A stretch of DNA of 64,000 nt from Dysgonomonadaceae bacterium PH5-43. GTDB taxonomy: Bacteria > Bacteroidota > Bacteroidia > Bacteroidales > Azobacteroidaceae. The stretch is from the NCBI GenBank assembly GCA_029916745.1, contig JARXWK010000001.1, forward strand, positions 62,001 to 126,000. Direction: 5' to 3'. Of this stretch, positions 61,961 through 64,000 are shown in pieces. Numbering within the stretch: the stretch's first letter is position 1; every line of letters begins with the position of its first letter. The notes under the pieces are model-generated. The model saw only the letters and a list, made by a program, of their open reading frames with translations. It searched no databases and was not told the origin of the DNA. A program made the translations under genes and the position numbers.

Positions 61961-62314
61961 AAACTAAAAACTAAAAGATAAAAGTTGGTGTGCTTCGCAC
62001 AAGTTAAAAACTAAAAGTTAAAAACTAAAAGTTGGCGCAAAGCGAAGCAAATCGCAATGCAGCATACACATCAATAACCGCAGGCAACGCTTCGCTCGCC
62101 GTACGGCTATGAAACTGCTACCCTTTGGGTAGGCGGTAGCCCGAATGGGCGATATATCCATAACCTTAGGTGAGCGTAGCGTTACCTAAGGAGATAAGGT
62201 GCCGATTTGCGCCAATTCTTAGTTCTAAAAAGGCTGAAAGCCTTACAGACCTTAGCGTAGGGTAAGTGCCGCTTTGCGCAACTCTTAGTTCTTCACTCTT
62301 AGTTCTTAGTTCTA
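61951..62314. repeat. Hairpin-mosaic element R3 (inverted relative to R2 and R4)
   Basis: Starts inside the dnaB stop region with AAAAGTTAAAAACTAAAAAC spacer and GTGTGCTTCGCACAAG. Its core at about 62060-62195 reads GCTTCGC, GCCGTACGGC, CTACCC-TTT-GGGTAG, GCCCGAATGGGC, then CCTTAGGT-N12-ACCTAAGG (62164-62191), the reverse complement of R2 and R4. AACTAAGAG-type spacer then runs to the stop codon of the 225-residue gene. AAAAGGCTGAAAGCC also occurs. Confidence 0.9.
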
Positions 62315-62989
62315 AACGATATTATCGGCATTTATAACATACTCAACAACACCATAAAGGAATTTCACAGGATGAAAAGAATAAGATATTGTATTGTTTT
62401 CTGTATCTAATGTAGAAGAAAATATCAATAAAAATGTAGAATCGCCGATGTTATTTTTCTTATATTTTTCTACACAAGACTTATACTTATCAGAAATAGC
62501 ATCTCTCTGCGAACTCATTTCGTCATTGTTGTTTGCGAATTGCTTAAACCAATCTTCAAAATGGTCATTAGTTCTTATATAGCCAATAAACTTTCTCAAT
62601 TTAAATTCAATCATTCTGGCAGGATTAGAATCGATTAAATCTTTCGTGTTATCTATTTCAAAAATCAATACAGAATCTTGTTGCACTCTATGTTTTTCGG
62701 CTCCATACAATCGTTTTATCAATACCGCATCATTATTTTTAATATTAGCAAAAGACATTGAGTTTCCTTGAACTATGAATATTTCAAAATCATTAGGATC
62801 TACAACTTCATTTTTAAAAACAAATTTTTTATTAAGTAGATTGTTAATCTCAATGGTGTAAGGTCTGATACAATTAACATCTCCAGCTTTAACAACTTTA
62901 TATGATTTTTTCTGCACAACAGGTCTGTTGCACCACAAAAAGATAATGAATACAATAAATAAGATTAATATAACAATAATTGCAATCAT
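62312..62989 (-). CDS. Membrane-anchored S24/S26-like protein of unknown function
   Basis: A 225-residue protein with one N-terminal membrane segment (IAIIVILILFIVFIIFLW) and a soluble rest. Residues about 70-98, FEIFIVQGNSMSFANIKNNDAVLIKRL, match the G-x-SM-x(n)-D-x-V pattern of S24 (LexA/CI) and S26 peptidases; a second FKLRKFIGYI segment near residue 130 may be the Lys-bearing strand. If active it would be a self-cleaving or signal-peptidase-like enzyme, but the catalytic Lys is uncertain. It overlaps the upstream gene by four bases. Its stop codon lies at the edge of spacer repeats of R3. No family known to me. Confidence 0.55.
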   Translation of the reverse strand: MIAIIVILILFIVFIIFLWCNRPVVQKKSYKVVKAGDVNCIRPYTIEINNLLNKKFVFKNEVVDPNDFEIFIVQGNSMSFANIKNNDAVLIKRLYGAEKHRVQQDSVLIFEIDNTKDLIDSNPARMIEFKLRKFIGYIRTNDHFEDWFKQFANNNDEMSSQRDAISDKYKSCVEKYKKNNIGDSTFLLIFSSTLDTENNTISYSFHPVKFLYGVVEYVINADNIV

Positions 62990-63444
62990 ATTTCTGAGAT
63001 TATTACTGGTTTATTCAATTCAATTATTTTAGGCTGAGCAAATTTAATACTAAGATATTTTATAACTAATAAAGCTATCCAAAAAAGAAAGAAACATATT
63101 ATTTTTGCAAATAAGAGCTCTACTGCAACTGTAAATATTAAGAAAACTGCAATCAAAGCTAAGAATATAAAATTCATAATCAAACTTAATCGCATCTGTT
63201 CCTTTTCAAAATCTTTTGTTGTTAAAACCAAATATGCTGTATCTATTAAGTGTAGAACAATAACCATTGTTAGAGAAAACAAATAAGACTTAGATAATTC
63301 AACAACATCATTACTTGTTAGAAAAGAAAAATCTCCACTCAACAATGCATTCGGGAAAGTAGCTCCAAATATAATTACTCCCCAAAAAAACGTATATACT
63401 AACGCTGATATTTCCTTTGCTTTTCTCTCCCCTAATCTCAACAT
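62986..63444 (-). CDS. Four-helix membrane protein of unknown function
   Basis: A 152-residue protein with about four hydrophobic segments: TFFWGVIIFGATFPNALL, SYLFSLTMVIVLHLIDTAYLVL, LIMNFIFLALIAVFLIFTVAVELLF and IICFFLFWIALLVIKYLSI. It begins with a basic stretch MLRLGERKAKE. The gene forms a coupled pair with the S24/S26-like gene downstream (ATGA overlap) and the pair is bracketed by hairpin elements R3 and R4. I recognise no family; the pair looks like a small module acting at the inner membrane. Confidence 0.6.
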   Translation of the reverse strand: MLRLGERKAKEISALVYTFFWGVIIFGATFPNALLSGDFSFLTSNDVVELSKSYLFSLTMVIVLHLIDTAYLVLTTKDFEKEQMRLSLIMNFIFLALIAVFLIFTVAVELLFAKIICFFLFWIALLVIKYLSIKFAQPKIIELNKPVIISEI

Positions 63445-63535
63445 ATTAACAATAAAGGTTTTATAAATGTTTATTTCGAACGCAAAAATAATCTTTTTTT
63501 CTGATTAGACAATCTAAAAAGTTAAAAACATTCTG

Positions 63536-63914
63536 GAACGAAGAACTAAGAGTGAAGAACTAAGAGCTGTGTGCTTCGCACAAGTTAAAAGTTAAAAGTT
63601 AAAAACTAAAAGTTGGCGCAATGCACAGTAGAGACGTGGCGTGCCGCGTCTACAGAGCACAGCAAAAGGCTGAAAGCCTTTTTTTACTTCGCTTTGCGAT
63701 TTAGTCCCTTAGGTAACGCTACGCTCACCTAAGGTTATGGATATATCGCCCATTCGGGCTACCGACTACCCAAAGGGTAGCAGTTTCATAGCCGTACGGC
63801 GAGCGAAGCGTTGCCTGCGGTTATTGATGTATGTGCCGCATTGCGATTTACTTCGCTTTGCGCCAGTTCTTAGTTCTTCACTCTTAGTACTAAAAAGGCT
63901 GAAAGCCTTTTTAG
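63536..63914. repeat. Hairpin-mosaic element R4
   Basis: AACTAAGAG spacer, then TGTGCTTCGCACA (63570-63582), TTAAAAACTAAAAG spacer, the AGACG...CGTCT hairpin (63632-63651), AAAAGGCTGAAAGCCTTTT (63664-63682), CCTTAGGT/ACCTAAGG (63707-63734), GCCCATTCGGGC (63748-63759), CTACCC-AAA-GGGTAG (63766-63780), GCCGTACGGC (63791-63800), CTTCGCTTTGCG, AACTAAGAG-type spacer and a second AAAAGGCTGAAAGCC hairpin (63892-63911). Same orientation as R2. Confidence 0.9.
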
Positions 63915-63937
63915 AACAAATTTATTTACCAAAAAGC

Positions 63938-63968
63938 TTGACTTTCGCCTTAAAATTTTGTATCTTTG
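63938..63968 (+). promoter_or_regulatory. Promoter near the right edge
   Basis: TTG at 63938-63940 and TATCTTTG at 63961-63968, separated by 20 bases. Confidence 0.65.
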
Positions 63969-63979
63969 TTATGTAATAA

Positions 63980-64000
63980 ATGCCAAGTCGACAAAGCCAT
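63980..64000 (+). CDS. Possible start of a gene cut by the window edge
   Basis: ATG at 63980 followed by six open codons (MPSRQSH) to the end of the window, about six bases after the predicted transcription start of a good promoter. Too short to identify. Confidence 0.3.

Noticed and set aside
63737-63976. 79-residue plus-strand ORF
   Set aside because: It is read through the hairpin modules of element R4 and has no protein-like features.

Overview
The window looks like the chromosome of a member of the Bacteroidetes, most likely the order Bacteroidales. The base composition is AT-rich. Promoters repeatedly show the Bacteroidetes form TAnnTTTG with an upstream TTG/TTTG about 19-20 bases away, and Shine-Dalgarno signals are scarce. 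The gene set also fits: type III glutamine synthetase, carboxynorspermidine decarboxylase, DUF4249, DUF4294 and DUF4835 (PorD) proteins, a histone-H1-like Hc1 protein, type IX secretion cargo, and the trp gene order B-E-G-D-C-F-A. I cannot name the species.

Layout. 1-3.4 kb: minus-strand cluster of a TPR/beta-propeller protein, an NfeD-like protein, FloA and a nucleoside phosphorylase cut by the window edge. 3.4-4.1 kb: tRNA-Arg and tRNA-Ser on either side of a short periodic array. 4.1-14.1 kb: envelope and secreted proteins (lipoprotein, metallophosphoesterase, ricin-like protein, MG2-type protein, DUF4249 lipoprotein, OmpA-family protein). 14.3-25.0 kb: plus-strand housekeeping run coaBC-porD-recN-rlmB-ridA-pcrA-nspC-panB-eno. 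25.4-32.1 kb: a type IX cargo protein behind a long structured leader RNA, Ohr, an AbiEii-type toxin-antitoxin pair, a nuclease lipoprotein, a glycosyltransferase, Hc1 and a YXWGXW protein. 32.1-34.0 kb: a MITE-like element, a DUF1573 protein and galactokinase. 34.1-40.9 kb: a complete trp operon preceded by a Trp-codon leader peptide and an attenuator. 40.9-51.2 kb: surE-lpxB, trmN6, glnN, a GNAT/antitoxin-like pair, DUF4294 and bifunctional PutA. 51.2-59.1 kb: a minus-strand exopolysaccharide operon with an AraC-type gene upstream and a RhuM-family gene inside it. 59.1-64 kb: a DUF4373 protein, a second-looking DnaB helicase and a two-gene membrane/S24-like cassette, separated by elaborate hairpin-rich repeats.

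How the genes connect. The trp operon supplies every step from chorismate to tryptophan and carries its own attenuation switch. The porD gene and a C-terminal sorting domain show that the organism has type IX secretion. The glycan locus has an initiating sugar transferase, four glycosyltransferases, a polymerase and an acyltransferase, but no flippase or export genes in view.

The most unusual content is non-coding. (1) Four sequence-unrelated families of intergenic arrays (six arrays) share a 22-23 bp pitch, each unit having a conserved core of 7-10 bp and a variable remainder. (2) A family of roughly 250-390 bp elements is built from many small perfect hairpins separated by TAAAAACTAAAAG-like or AACTAAGAG-like spacers. 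Copies stand in opposite orientation on both sides of dnaB and on both sides of the two-gene cassette, and several gene stop codons lie inside the spacer sequence. I could not identify a described family for either.
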